Source: JANPCX01 sp050916095 (GTDB lineage: Bacteria > Pseudomonadota > Gammaproteobacteria > Burkholderiales > Burkholderiaceae_C). Taken from it: 64,000 bases of DNA. This document shows positions 35,139-44,733 of the stretch, piece after piece; the stretch's first letter is position 1; each line of letters opens with the position of its first letter. Below the pieces are notes generated by a model, which did not search any database, was not told the DNA's origin, and saw only the letters and a list, made by a program, of their open reading frames with translations. The DNA lies in NCBI GenBank assembly GCA_050916095.1, contig CP050901.1, positions 3,596,001 to 3,660,000 of the forward strand, read 5' to 3'. The position numbers were made by a program, and so were the translations under genes.

Positions 35139-36488
35139 ATGTTTAAGAAAATACTGATTGCAAATCGAGGCGAAATCGCGCTTCGTATTCAGCGCGCCTG
35201 CCGCGAAATGGGCATCAAAGCGGTGGTGGTGTATTCCGAAGCCGACCGTGAAGCCAAGTATGTGAAGCTGGCTGAAGAGGCTGTGTGTATTGGACCCGCG
35301 TCCTCCGCTCAGAGTTACCTCAACATGCCGGCCATCATTGCCACGGCTGAAGTGACCGACGCAGAAGCCATCCACCCCGGTTATGGTTTCCTCTCTGAGA
35401 ACGCCGACTTTGCCGAGCGCGTCGAACGCAGTGGATTCGCCTTCATTGGGCCCACGCCCGAATCCATTCGCATCATGGGCGACAAGGTGTCCGCCAAGCA
35501 GGCCATGATCAAGTCGGGCGTGCCTTGTGTCCCGGGTTCAGAAGGTGCGCTACCGGAAGACCCGAAAGAAATCATTCGCCAGGCCCGCGCCATTGGTTAT
35601 CCCGTCATCATCAAAGCGGCGGGCGGTGGCGGTGGGCGCGGCATGCGGGTGGTGCACACAGAGGCTGCTTTGATCCATGCGGTGCAGACCACGCGCGCTG
35701 AAGCTGGCGCCGCGTTCAGCAACCCAGCGGTCTACATGGAAAAGTTCCTGGAGAACCCGCGTCATATTGAGATTCAAATCTTGGCCGACCAGCACCGCAA
35801 TGCGGTCTGGTTGGGTGAACGTGACTGCTCTATGCAGCGTCGCCACCAAAAAGTCATTGAAGAAGCGCCAGCGCCTGGTATTCCTCGCAAAATCATTGAG
35901 AAAATTGGCGAACGTTGCGTGGCCGCGTGCAAAAAAATTGGCTACCGCGGTGCGGGCACGTTTGAATTTCTTTACGAGAACGGCGAGTTTTTCTTCATTG
36001 AAATGAACACCCGCGTGCAGGTGGAGCACCCGGTGACTGAACTGGTCACGGGCATCGACATCGTTCAAACCCAGATTCGCGTGGCGGCGGGCGAGAAACT
36101 TCCCTTTGCCCAGCGTGATATTCAATTGCGTGGCCACGCCATTGAGTGCCGAGTGAATGCGGAAGACCCTTATAAATTTGTGCCCTCACCGGGACGAATC
36201 ACGATGTGGCATGCCCCCGGTGGCCCCGGTGTGCGGGTGGACTCCCATATCTACACGAACTACTTTGTGCCACCCAACTACGACTCGATGATCGGGAAAA
36301 TCATCACCCATGGTGATACCCGCCAGCAGGCGATGGCGCGCATGAGCATCGCGTTATCGGAAACCGTGGTCGAGGGCATTCAAACCAACATTCCTTTGCA
36401 CCGTGAATTGATGGTGGACGCCAAGTTCATGGAAGGTGGCACCAGCATTCACTACCTGGAAGGTTGGCTCAGCAAACACCAGCGCTAG
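35139..36488 (+). CDS. accC: Acetyl-CoA carboxylase biotin carboxylase subunit
   Basis: 449 aa, the normal length. It has the N-terminal MFKKILIANRGEIALRI, HPGYGFLSEN, the ATP-grasp loop in KAAGGGGGRGMRVV, ERDCSMQRRHQKVIEEAP and FIEMNTRVQVEHPVTELVTG (metal and catalytic residues). It carboxylates biotin on AccB with bicarbonate and ATP. The TAG stop at 36486-36488 lies within the outermost bases of a palindromic element that fills the gap to prmA. Confidence 0.97.
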   Translation: MFKKILIANRGEIALRIQRACREMGIKAVVVYSEADREAKYVKLAEEAVCIGPASSAQSYLNMPAIIATAEVTDAEAIHPGYGFLSENADFAERVERSGFAFIGPTPESIRIMGDKVSAKQAMIKSGVPCVPGSEGALPEDPKEIIRQARAIGYPVIIKAAGGGGGRGMRVVHTEAALIHAVQTTRAEAGAAFSNPAVYMEKFLENPRHIEIQILADQHRNAVWLGERDCSMQRRHQKVIEEAPAPGIPRKIIEKIGERCVAACKKIGYRGAGTFEFLYENGEFFFIEMNTRVQVEHPVTELVTGIDIVQTQIRVAAGEKLPFAQRDIQLRGHAIECRVNAEDPYKFVPSPGRITMWHAPGGPGVRVDSHIYTNYFVPPNYDSMIGKIITHGDTRQQAMARMSIALSETVVEGIQTNIPLHRELMVDAKFMEGGTSIHYLEGWLSKHQR

Positions 36489-36651
36489 TGTCGTGAGTCA
36501 GGAATATCGAGACAAAATGAAAATGATGGATTCGCTCCGAGGGCAAGGCGCAAACCACAGCGATACCCTGTGGTATCGCGCGGATTTGCAACGCCGCCAT
36601 CGGGGCGAAGACACGTTGTCATGTCTTGATATTTTTGACGCACGAAACCAG
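36485..36651. mobile_element. MITE-like palindromic element between accC and prmA
   Basis: Terminal inverted repeats: left CTAGTGTCGTGAGTCAGGAA and right, read as complement, CTGGTTTCGTGCGTCAAAAA, followed on both sides by ATATC.AGACA. The complementarity continues inward (TTCGCTCCGA / TTCGCCCCGA; GCAAA / GCAAA) to a perfect central hairpin GCGATACC-CTGT-GGTATCGC at 36561-36580. The whole ~167 bp is thus one long imperfect palindrome. It encodes only a 47-codon frame without clear meaning and has no transposase. No target duplication is evident. It would fold strongly in the accBC-prmA transcript. Confidence 0.7.
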
Positions 36652-36665
36652 GGGCAGTGAGCATC

Positions 36666-37562
36666 ATGTTTGAGCTGTTGTTATTGGCACCAGAAGCGTC
36701 AGTGGAATGGGTGTCTGATGCGCTGATGGACGAGTTGGACGCGCTCTCGGTATCGGTAGAGGATTTCGATGCCGACACGCCAGAAGAGCGCGCGCTCTTC
36801 GGAGAGCCCGGCATGCCTGTTACCCAGCAGGGCTGGCAACGTTCCGTCGTCAAGGCGCTGTTTGCAACCGAAGCTGCGGCCACAGAAGCCGCCACCTTGC
36901 TCTTGGCACAAGAGGGCGCGAGCGACCTGCACATACAGCAGTTGCGGGCGGTTCCTGAGCAAGACTGGGTGCGCATCACGCAATCGCAGTTTGCCCCGGT
37001 AGAAATTACGCCCACCTTTTGGATTGTTCCCACTTGGCATGAGCCGCCCTCCCAGGCACAACGGGTGATTCGTTTGGATCCGGGCCTTGCGTTTGGCACG
37101 GGCACCCACCCCACCACACGCATGTGTTTACGCTGGATCGCGAGGCAGGACCAGTTGACTCAAGCGGGCTGCCGAGTGCTCGACTACGGATGTGGCTCCG
37201 GAATTTTGGCTATTGGCGCTGCGCTACACGGTGCCAGAGACATCGACGCCGTGGACATCGACCCAGCCGCTGTTGAGTCCAGCCTGACCAATGCGCAAGC
37301 CAACGGTGTCACACTGAAGGCCGGTTTGCCCGATACCTGCATGGGACAGTACGCCGTGGTATTGGCCAACATTCTGGCAACGCCGTTGAAGCTGCTCGCT
37401 CCGCTGCTGTGCGGCCATGTTGCGCCGGGTGGTAATTTGGTTTTGGCAGGCATACTGGAGCGACAGGCCGACGAGTTGATACAGGCCTACGCACCATGGT
37501 TGTCGCTGCAAGTCGCGGACAGCCAAGACGGATGGATTTTGATGACAGGCCGCATGGCATGA
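36666..37562 (+). CDS. prmA: Ribosomal protein L11 methyltransferase
   Basis: 298 aa from ATG 36666 (MFELLLLAPEASVEW); GTG 36657 in the same frame is an alternative but sits only ~2 bp from the AGGGG ribosome-binding sequence. PrmA trimethylates L11 with S-adenosylmethionine. The N-terminal substrate-recognition domain covers ~1-95. The methyltransferase domain carries LDPGLAFGTGTHPTTRMCL, motif I LDYGCGSGILAIGA, AVDIDPAAVESS and VLANILATPLKLL. It lies downstream of accBC, as in many relatives. The intervening palindromic element sits just before its ribosome-binding region. Confidence 0.93.
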   Translation: MFELLLLAPEASVEWVSDALMDELDALSVSVEDFDADTPEERALFGEPGMPVTQQGWQRSVVKALFATEAAATEAATLLLAQEGASDLHIQQLRAVPEQDWVRITQSQFAPVEITPTFWIVPTWHEPPSQAQRVIRLDPGLAFGTGTHPTTRMCLRWIARQDQLTQAGCRVLDYGCGSGILAIGAALHGARDIDAVDIDPAAVESSLTNAQANGVTLKAGLPDTCMGQYAVVLANILATPLKLLAPLLCGHVAPGGNLVLAGILERQADELIQAYAPWLSLQVADSQDGWILMTGRMA

Positions 37563-37569
37563 TTCAGGT

Positions 37570-38613
37570 ATGAGCAGCCTGGCCACCCGTTGCACCGCTT
37601 GCGGCACCGTCTTCAAGGTTGTTCAAGACCAACTCAAGGTCTCCAAAGGCTGGGTGCGCTGCGGGCGCTGCGACACCGTATTCAACGCCCTCGAAGAGCT
37701 GTTTGAGCTCAATGGCGACACCATCATTGGCGGGGTGCGCCAACCCGTGGTTCGACCAACACTTCCCGGTCTGTCGGCACAGCCGCGCACAGACGTCATT
37801 GACACAGGCGAGGTGGCGGCACCGCACGGCCGCGACAGCAACAGCGAAGTGGACGCAGACGATCCACCACACCCCAACACCGATGAACACGACGAGTTTT
37901 CGCGCAGCTTGTTCGGCCCGCACCGAAAAAATCCCGATCAAACGCCCTCTGATTTGGTGAAACACCGGGATCGCAACGAGTTCGCCGATGCTCAATTCGA
38001 CTCCGATCTGATGTCGGAGGAGGACATACCCCCGACACACGACAGATCTAGCCGCAAGCCACAGGCCGACTACACTCCGCCCCTGCCCTCGGACGAAACA
38101 CCTGCATTTGTTCGTCATGCCGACCGCCAAGCGCGCTGGAAATCCCCGCGTGCTCGTTGGTTGTTGTCTTTGGCATCCTTGTTCATGGCCGTCACCTTGG
38201 GCCTGCAGGGCGCTCACCACTGGCGAGACCGTTTGGCAGCAGAGATTCCAGCGAGCACACCCTACCTGTCCCAATGGTGCGGGTGGCTGCATTGCCAGGT
38301 AGAGACCTTGCGTTCCATCAAGGGCATCACGGTAGAGACGTCCGCTCTCAACCGACTGCCGCAAAGCAGTGATGCCTATCGTTTGTCGGTCACGCTGCGC
38401 AATCGGGGGCATCTGAGTGTGCGGATCCCGTCGGTGGACCTGAGTGTCAACGACGGTGCGGGTCAGTTGCTTGCCAGACGCACCTTGCACCCTTCAGATT
38501 TTCAAACGCGCCCAGACACCGTCGCTGCCAACAGCGAGGTGACACTGTCACTGGTGCTCAAGTCAGCCAACCCACGCGTCAACGGCTACACGGTTGAAGT
38601 GTTCTACCCCTGA
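37570..38613 (+). CDS. MJ0042-type zinc-ribbon and DUF3426 protein
   Basis: 347 aa. The first ~40 residues hold a zinc ribbon with two CxxC pairs (TRCTACGTVFKVV and WVRCGRCDTVFNAL). A long polar linker (~60-190) follows, then a membrane helix at ~195-215 (WLLSLASLFMAVTLGLQGA) and a periplasmic DUF3426 domain (NRLPQSSDAYRLSVTLRNRG; VVAANSEVTLSLVLKS-like end). The function of this widespread family is unknown; the layout suggests a membrane-spanning sensor or adaptor. It begins 7 bp after prmA. Confidence 0.87.
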   Translation: MSSLATRCTACGTVFKVVQDQLKVSKGWVRCGRCDTVFNALEELFELNGDTIIGGVRQPVVRPTLPGLSAQPRTDVIDTGEVAAPHGRDSNSEVDADDPPHPNTDEHDEFSRSLFGPHRKNPDQTPSDLVKHRDRNEFADAQFDSDLMSEEDIPPTHDRSSRKPQADYTPPLPSDETPAFVRHADRQARWKSPRARWLLSLASLFMAVTLGLQGAHHWRDRLAAEIPASTPYLSQWCGWLHCQVETLRSIKGITVETSALNRLPQSSDAYRLSVTLRNRGHLSVRIPSVDLSVNDGAGQLLARRTLHPSDFQTRPDTVAANSEVTLSLVLKSANPRVNGYTVEVFYP

Positions 38614-38682
38614 ATTTCACTGCCTCTTGTCCGCTCACGGCGTGAAACGTTGAGCGGGTTTTTCAATCGTTCTGGAGTTTTC

Positions 38683-39588
38683 ATGTCGGCACTCATTTGT
38701 GGCTCTCTTGCCTTCGACACCATCACCATGTTTCCCGGACGATTTGCGCAGCAAATTTTGCCGGAGCAGGTGCATATCTTGAATGTGTCATTTCTGGTCC
38801 CCACGCTGCGAAGAGAGTTTGGTGGGTGCGCAGGCAACATTGCCTACAACCTGGCCGCACTGGGTGGGCAGGCGGTTGTGATGGCCGCGGTTGGTAACGA
38901 CGGGGCTGAATATATTCAGCGCCTGCAAACCTGGGGGGTCAATACCAGCCATATTCGCAGTGTGGCCGACCACTACACCGCACAAGCCATCATCATCACT
39001 GACACCGACAACAACCAGATCACTGCGTTTCACCCCGGTGCCATGCAATCAGCCCACCTCACCACAGTGCCAGCAGACTCCAGCATTGGCATCGCCATCG
39101 TCGCACCTGACGGGCGCGATGCCATGCTTCAACATGCGGCGCAACTCAAAGCGGCCAACATTCCCTTCATCTTCGATCCCGGCCAAGGTTTGCCTATGTT
39201 TGACGGGCCCGAACTCCAAGACTTCATCGCCCAGGCCACCTGGGTGGCTTTGAACGACTATGAAGCCCGCATGTTGTGCGACAGAACTGGGCACACCTTG
39301 GAGACGCTCTCACGCAGCCATCTGCGCGGCGTGGTCGTCACCTTGGGTGGCGACGGGTGCGAGCTTTGGCAGCAAGGGCAACGCCAGCATGTCGCCGGTG
39401 TGGCCGCCAAGGAGGTGGTTGACCCCACAGGTTGTGGCGACGCGTTTCGCGCTGCGTTGCTGTATGGCCTGGAGCGTGATTGGGAGTTGCAGCGGTGCGC
39501 CCAGCTGGGCAACCGATTGGGCGCGCTCAAGATCGCTTCTCGTGGGGGCCAGAACCATGTCCTGGATCGTGCGCAACTGAGCGTTTAA
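38683..39588 (+). CDS. PfkB-family carbohydrate/nucleoside kinase
   Basis: 301 aa from ATG 38683 (MSALICGSLAFDTITMFP) with TGGAG upstream. PfkB signature 1 is EFGGCAGNIAYNLAALGG-like near residue 45; signature 2 is VVDPTGCGDAFRAALLYG with the catalytic Asp (TGCGD in place of the usual GAGD). Adenosine kinase-like members share this form, so a nucleoside or ribose-type substrate is likely but unproven. It ends 115 bp before the bidirectional terminator. Confidence 0.87.
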   Translation: MSALICGSLAFDTITMFPGRFAQQILPEQVHILNVSFLVPTLRREFGGCAGNIAYNLAALGGQAVVMAAVGNDGAEYIQRLQTWGVNTSHIRSVADHYTAQAIIITDTDNNQITAFHPGAMQSAHLTTVPADSSIGIAIVAPDGRDAMLQHAAQLKAANIPFIFDPGQGLPMFDGPELQDFIAQATWVALNDYEARMLCDRTGHTLETLSRSHLRGVVVTLGGDGCELWQQGQRQHVAGVAAKEVVDPTGCGDAFRAALLYGLERDWELQRCAQLGNRLGALKIASRGGQNHVLDRAQLSV

Positions 39589-39702
39589 TGCACACGAGAG
39601 ATTGAGGATGGCCTGCATCACTCTCGCGAGTCCGTGTTGCCACGATCCGCAACGAGCCGTGCAGAGCATTCCCAACAGCGCGCTGTAACCCTTAGCGATA
39701 AA

Positions 39703-39726
39703 AAAACCCGGCCGAGGCCGGGTTTT
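39703..39726. terminator. Bidirectional rho-independent terminator
   Basis: A 7-bp perfect GC stem CCCGGCC-GA-GGCCGGG (39707-39722), flanked by AAAA on the left and TTTT on the right (plus strand). It therefore works for both the plus-strand kinase gene and the minus-strand histone-like gene that converge here. Confidence 0.88.
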
Positions 39727-39749
39727 GACGGGTACCAAGACCAGCAAGC

Positions 39750-40175
39750 TTAAGGCTTGTTGCCCGTTGGAAAAGGCCAAGCAGCTTGAGGGCTGAGAGC
39801 CGTCTTCGCAGCAGGGGCAGCAGCAGGGGCAGGGGCCTTAGCTGCGGGCTTTTTCGCCGCTTTTTTCGCTGCTGGTTTTTTGGCAGCAGGCTTCTTAGCA
39901 GCAACTTTCTTCGGTGCGGCTTTCTTTGCGGCAGCTTTCTTAGGAGCAGCCTTCGTCGCTGCAACTTTCTTCGGTGCAGCCTTCTTCACCGCAACTTTCT
40001 TCGGTGCGACCTTCTTCACGACCTTCTTGGCCGCGACTTTCTTAGGAGCCGCTTTTTTTGCCGCTGCCTTTTTCGGTGCTGCTGTTTTCACCGCTGCTTT
40101 TTTCGCAGGGGCTTTTTTCACTGCCGCTTTTTTAGCGGGCGCTTTCTTGGCCGGAGCCTTTTTCGCAGTTGCCAT
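39750..40175 (-). CDS. Histone H1-like Lys/Ala-rich DNA-binding protein
   Basis: 141 aa, almost entirely Lys, Ala, Pro and Val in repeated units of the type KKAAPKKVA and KKAPA, like the C-terminal tail of eukaryotic H1 and bacterial AlgP/HC1-type proteins. The C-terminus (LSPQAAWPFPTGNKP) differs. AAGGAG precedes ATG 40175. Such proteins bind DNA without sequence preference and affect nucleoid packing. The repeat-rich DNA is prone to length change, so copy number may vary among strains. Confidence 0.9.
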   Translation of the reverse strand: MATAKKAPAKKAPAKKAAVKKAPAKKAAVKTAAPKKAAAKKAAPKKVAAKKVVKKVAPKKVAVKKAAPKKVAATKAAPKKAAAKKAAPKKVAAKKPAAKKPAAKKAAKKPAAKAPAPAAAPAAKTALSPQAAWPFPTGNKP

Positions 40176-40423
40176 TACATTTCTCCTTGATCAAGTTACA
40201 AGAGAACTGTCCGAGCACCAGCTATTGCTTTTTGCAGCGCTTGCCATTGCCAGACAGCTATTCATCACCCGAAAGTCTGCCCAGGAGGGGCGCCCCGGTG
40301 CGATGAATGGGGTTGCAAATCGTGGGCAACGCTTCTTGTGTCGTTGCTTCACGCCTTGCGAATTCTTGACCGCTCACCTTCACACACAAACACGACCTTG
40401 AACCTTATTGATTCAAGAAGTCG

Positions 40424-41644
40424 TCAATCCCAAGAGAGTGCGCCACCGGATTGGTACTCGATGACACGCGTCTCAAAAAAATTGCGCTCCTTTTTCAGGT
40501 CGATCATTTCGCTCATCCAGGGGAACGGGTTTTCCTCGTTCGGGAAGAGCTCTTCCAAACCAATTTGGGTGGCACGCCGGTTGGCGATGTAACGCAAATA
40601 ACCTTTGAACATGGATGCATTGAGCCCAAGCACGCCACGCGGCATGGTGTCTTCAGCGTAGCGATACTCCAGCTCAACTGCTTTCAAGAACAAGGCCTTG
40701 ATCTCGGCTTTGAACTCGGACGTCCACAAATGGGGGTTCTCGAGTTTGATCTGGTTGATCAGGTCGATACCGAAATTGCAGTGCATGGATTCGTCGCGCA
40801 GGATGTACTGATACTGCTCAGCAGCACCGGTCATTTTGTTCTGGCGACCCATGGACAAAATTTGCGTGAAGCCCACGTAGAAGAACATGCCTTCCATCAA
40901 ACAGGCAAAAACAATCAAGCTCTTGAGCAAGGTTTGATCGGTTTCGGGGGTGCCGGTGTGGAAGTTGGGGTCCATGATCGCTTCAATGAAGGGGATCAGG
41001 AACTCGTCCTTGTCGCGAATGGACTGCACCTCGTTGTAGGCGTTGAAAATTTCGCTTTCATCCAAGCCGAGCGATTCCACGATGTACTGGTAGGCGTGGG
41101 TGTGGATGGCTTCTTCAAATGCTTGACGCAACAAGAACTGGCGGCATTCGGGTGCTGTGATGTGGCGGTAGGTACCGAGCACGATGTTGTTGGCGGCCAG
41201 TGAATCGGCCGTCACGAAGAAGCCCAGGTTACGCGTGATGATGCGACGCTCATCGGGCGTGAGGCCATTGGGGTCTTTCCACAAGGCAATGTCGCGAGAC
41301 ATGTTGACCTCTTGCGGCATCCAATGATTGGCACAGGTGGCCAAGTATTTTTCCCAGGCCCATTTGTATTTGAACGGCACCAACTGGTTGACGTCGGTTT
41401 GGCCATTGATGATGCGTTTGTCTGCTGCGGTGACACGGCGATGTGTCGCGCTTGTAGTGGCACCACCAGCTGCTGCGTCCTTCTTCGCTGGCGCTGAGGC
41501 AGCCACTGGCGTTTGAATAGCAGCTGCAGAAAACGCCGCCGACGGAGAAACTGCTCGCGCAACCTGCTGGGCGTGAGCCGAGCCTTGCACGGGGATCGTT
41601 GCATTCGATGACGAAGGACTGATTTCTTCTTCCCAGACCAGCAT
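40424..41644 (-). CDS. nrdB: Ribonucleoside-diphosphate reductase beta subunit (class Ia)
   Basis: 406 aa. It houses the di-iron tyrosyl-radical cofactor: metal ligands in FFVTADSLAANN (Asp), AFEEAIHTHAYQYIVE (Glu, His, with the radical Tyr four residues after His, as in E. coli Y122), CLMEGMFFY (Glu) and RDESMHCNFG (Glu/His). The first ~70 residues are an Ala/Ser-rich extension absent from E. coli NrdB. The C-terminal peptide (GGALSWD) docks into NrdA. It lies 170 bp downstream of nrdA on the same strand. Confidence 0.96.
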   Translation of the reverse strand: MLVWEEEISPSSSNATIPVQGSAHAQQVARAVSPSAAFSAAAIQTPVAASAPAKKDAAAGGATTSATHRRVTAADKRIINGQTDVNQLVPFKYKWAWEKYLATCANHWMPQEVNMSRDIALWKDPNGLTPDERRIITRNLGFFVTADSLAANNIVLGTYRHITAPECRQFLLRQAFEEAIHTHAYQYIVESLGLDESEIFNAYNEVQSIRDKDEFLIPFIEAIMDPNFHTGTPETDQTLLKSLIVFACLMEGMFFYVGFTQILSMGRQNKMTGAAEQYQYILRDESMHCNFGIDLINQIKLENPHLWTSEFKAEIKALFLKAVELEYRYAEDTMPRGVLGLNASMFKGYLRYIANRRATQIGLEELFPNEENPFPWMSEMIDLKKERNFFETRVIEYQSGGALSWD

Positions 41645-41814
41645 GGTGTGTGTTTCCTGAACGATTGAATTATCTGAGTGTTGTGTCTAAACACCAAGCA
41701 CTTGTTGACATCAGAGCCACTTCGATGTTTTCCATTGTTGCGTCATCGCATCGTTGGTCGAATCGCGTGGGCTGCGGTAGCACGCATCAACAGTGCGTGG
41801 TGTGCTTCGCTTTT

Positions 41815-44733
41815 TCATTGACAGGCTTCGCAACCAGGATCATCGATGGCGCAAAACTTGATGTCGGTGGCGGGGTCTGCCGACACCTCCATCACATCGA
41901 CCGCTGCTGGTGCAGCACTGGCCGCAGATGACGCAGTTGCATGACTCGAGACTGAGTTCAGTTGCCCTCGGCTCACCGTGGATTTTTCAGCGTGTGTGGC
42001 ACCCACCGTGCGCAGGTAATAGGTGGTCTTGAGGCCACGCAACCAGGCGAGTTTGTAGGTCTCATCGAGCTTCTTGCCCGACGCACCAGCCATGTAGATG
42101 TTGAGCGACTGCGCTTGGTCTATCCATTTCTGGCGACGTGCACCGGCCTCCACCAACCACTGCGTTTCCACTTCAAACGCTGTGGCGTAAAGCGCCTTGA
42201 GTTCTTCGGGCACGCGGTCGATGCGGCGCAGGGAACCGTCAAAGTGCTTCAAGTCCATGACCATCACGTCATCCCACAAACCCAGGCGCTTCAAGTCACG
42301 CACCAGGTGTTCGTTGACGATGGTGAATTCGCCAGAAAGATTGGACTTCACCGAGAGATTGCCAAACGAAGGTTCAATCGACGCGGCCACACCGATGATG
42401 TTGGAAATGGTGGCAGTCGGCGCGATGGCCACGCAGTTGGAGTTGCGCATGCCGTACTCGGCAATGCGCTGACGCAGCGGCGCCCAGTCCAGGGTGGACG
42501 AGCGATCAACCTCCACATACCCACCACGCTCTTGTGCCAGCAGATCAATTGAATCGATCGGCAAGATGCCACGGTCCCACAAGGAGCCGCGGTAGCTGCT
42601 GTAGCGACCACGCTCTTGCGCGAGTTCCGTGGAGGCCCAGTAGGCGTGATAACAAACCGCTTCCATGCTGCGATCGGCAAACGCCACTGCCGCGTCAGAC
42701 GCATAAGGAATACGCAGCTCATAAAGCGCGTCTTGGAAACCCATGATGCCCAAGCCAACCGGGCGGTGACGCATGTTGGAGTCGCGTGCTTTTTTGACGG
42801 CGTAGTAGTTGATGTCGATGACGTTGTCCAGCATGCGCATCGCGGTGGACACGGTCTTCTTCAGCTTGACCTGGTCGATCACCTTTTGGCCATCGGGGCC
42901 ATCGGTCAGGTGATGCACCAAGTTAACGGACCCCAGGTTGCACACTGCAATTTCAGTGGGGCCGGTATTCAGGGTGATCTCGGTGCACAAATTGCTGGAG
43001 TGAATCACGCCCACATGCTGCTGCGGCGAGCGCACGTTGCACGCGTCCTTGTAGGTGATCCAAGGATGGCCGGTCTCGAACAACATGGAGAGCATCTTGC
43101 GCCACAGGTCTTTCGCAGCCACCGTCTTAAAGAGTTTGATCTCGCCACGTGCGACCTTGTCTTCATAGGCGGTGTAGGCCACCTCGAACTCTTTGCCGAA
43201 TTTTTCGTGCAGATCTGGACAGGTGCTGGGCGAGAACAGCGTCCAGTTTCCACCCTCCATGACGCGCTTCATGAACAAATCAGGAATCCAGTTGGCCGTG
43301 TTCATGTCGTGGGTACGGCGGCGGTCGTCGCCGGTGTTCTTGCGCAACTCCAAGAACTCTTCAATATCGAGGTGCCAGGTTTCCAAATAGGCGCAGACTG
43401 CCCCTTTGCGTTTGCCGCCTTGGTTCACAGCGACGGCGGTGTCGTTGACTACCTTGAGGAAAGGCACGACGCCTTGGCTTTTGCCATTGGTGCCTTTGAT
43501 GTGACTGCCCATGGCGCGCACATGGGTCCAGGCATTGCCCAAGCCACCCGCGAATTTGGACAGGAGTGCGTTTTCTTTGAGCGCTTCGTAAATGCCATCC
43601 AAGTCGTCCGCCACGGATGTGAGGTAGCAGCTCGATAGCTGCGAGCGGCGCGATGCAGAGTTGAAGAGCGTGGGCGTCGAACTCATGAAGTCGAAGCTGG
43701 AGAGCACCTCATAGAACTCGATGGCACGGGCCTCGCGGTCGATCTCGCCCAGTGCCAGACCCATCGCCACACGCATGAAGAAGGCCTGGGGCAACTCGAT
43801 GCGCCTGTCTTCAATGTGCAGGAAGTAACGGTCGTACAGGGTTTGCAGGCCGAGGTAGTCAAACTGCAGATCGCGCTCGGGTTTGAGTGCGGCACCGAGT
43901 TTCTTCAGATCGAACTGCAGGACTTTTTCGTCCAGCAACTCGGCTTCCACACCCTTTTTGATGGCCCCAGGGAAGTACTCTGCATACCGGCTGCTCATCT
44001 CTTCGTGCAGCACCTCTTCACCCAGCACTTCTTTGCGGATGGTGTGCAGCAGCAGACGCGCGGTGGCGCGGGTGTACCCAGGGTCTTTTTCGATGAGGGT
44101 GCGGGCGGCCAGGATGGCGGCTTTGTGCACTTCGTCGATGGGCACGCCGTCGTAGAGGTTGCGCTGGGTCTCGGCCAAGATGGGCTCGGCTTGAACGTCT
44201 TGCCCCAAATCCGCGCAGGCGGACTGAACCAAACCTCGCAGGTGGGCCATGTCCAGGGGGCGCTGCTGGCCGCCCTCGGTGACCATGAAGGTGTGGCTTG
44301 CGGCCACAGGTTCGCTTGAGCCTTGTTTGGCACGTTCTTGGGTGCGGCGCTCGCGGTAGAGCACATAGGCACGGGCCACTTCGTGGTGGCTGCCACGCAT
44401 CAGGCCAAGTTCGACTTGGTCTTGGATGTCTTCGATGTGAAAGGTGCCGCCGGCGGGGCGCGAGCGCAAGAGCGCACGCACCACAGACTCGGTCAAGCCA
44501 TCCACGGTCTCGCGCACGCTGGCCGAGGCCGCGCCTTGCGTGCCGTGCACCGCCAGGAAGGCTTTCATCAACGCCACCGCGATCTTGCCCGGCTCAAATG
44601 CCACCACGGCACCGTTGCGGCGGATGATTTGGTAGCCGGTGTAAGCGGATGCGGTGGACGCAGCAGGCTTGTCTGTGCGTGCGACGATGGGCGCAGGTGA
44701 TGCGGTGGCTGGGATGGCGGTAGCGGATTGCAT
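41815..44733 (-). CDS. nrdA: Ribonucleoside-diphosphate reductase alpha subunit (class Ia)
   Basis: 972 aa, preceded by AAGGGG. An N-terminal ATP-cone domain (IRRNGAVVAFEPGKIAVALMKAF, ~40-130) gives allosteric activity control. The catalytic ten-stranded barrel has the thiyl-radical region SNLCTEITLNTGPTE and NCVAIAPTATISNIIG. The C-terminal redox-relay cysteines are CAIDDPGCEAC. It reduces all four ribonucleotides for DNA synthesis with NrdB. The start is followed by a ~35-residue low-complexity Ala/Thr stretch, also seen in relatives of this order. Confidence 0.96.
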   Translation of the reverse strand: MQSATAIPATASPAPIVARTDKPAASTASAYTGYQIIRRNGAVVAFEPGKIAVALMKAFLAVHGTQGAASASVRETVDGLTESVVRALLRSRPAGGTFHIEDIQDQVELGLMRGSHHEVARAYVLYRERRTQERAKQGSSEPVAASHTFMVTEGGQQRPLDMAHLRGLVQSACADLGQDVQAEPILAETQRNLYDGVPIDEVHKAAILAARTLIEKDPGYTRATARLLLHTIRKEVLGEEVLHEEMSSRYAEYFPGAIKKGVEAELLDEKVLQFDLKKLGAALKPERDLQFDYLGLQTLYDRYFLHIEDRRIELPQAFFMRVAMGLALGEIDREARAIEFYEVLSSFDFMSSTPTLFNSASRRSQLSSCYLTSVADDLDGIYEALKENALLSKFAGGLGNAWTHVRAMGSHIKGTNGKSQGVVPFLKVVNDTAVAVNQGGKRKGAVCAYLETWHLDIEEFLELRKNTGDDRRRTHDMNTANWIPDLFMKRVMEGGNWTLFSPSTCPDLHEKFGKEFEVAYTAYEDKVARGEIKLFKTVAAKDLWRKMLSMLFETGHPWITYKDACNVRSPQQHVGVIHSSNLCTEITLNTGPTEIAVCNLGSVNLVHHLTDGPDGQKVIDQVKLKKTVSTAMRMLDNVIDINYYAVKKARDSNMRHRPVGLGIMGFQDALYELRIPYASDAAVAFADRSMEAVCYHAYWASTELAQERGRYSSYRGSLWDRGILPIDSIDLLAQERGGYVEVDRSSTLDWAPLRQRIAEYGMRNSNCVAIAPTATISNIIGVAASIEPSFGNLSVKSNLSGEFTIVNEHLVRDLKRLGLWDDVMVMDLKHFDGSLRRIDRVPEELKALYATAFEVETQWLVEAGARRQKWIDQAQSLNIYMAGASGKKLDETYKLAWLRGLKTTYYLRTVGATHAEKSTVSRGQLNSVSSHATASSAASAAPAAVDVMEVSADPATDIKFCAIDDPGCEACQ

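Noticed and set aside
36516..36660. 47-codon frame MKMMDSLRGQGANHSD... between accC and prmA
   Set aside because: It lies wholly inside the palindromic element, follows its symmetry and has no separate ribosome-binding site.
39750..40175. Tandem repeat array possibly of CRISPR or satellite type
   Set aside because: The repetition is explained by Lys/Ala-rich codons of the histone-like protein; no spacer pattern.
42616..43638. 340-codon plus-strand frame opposite nrdA
   Set aside because: Antisense to the conserved NrdA catalytic barrel.
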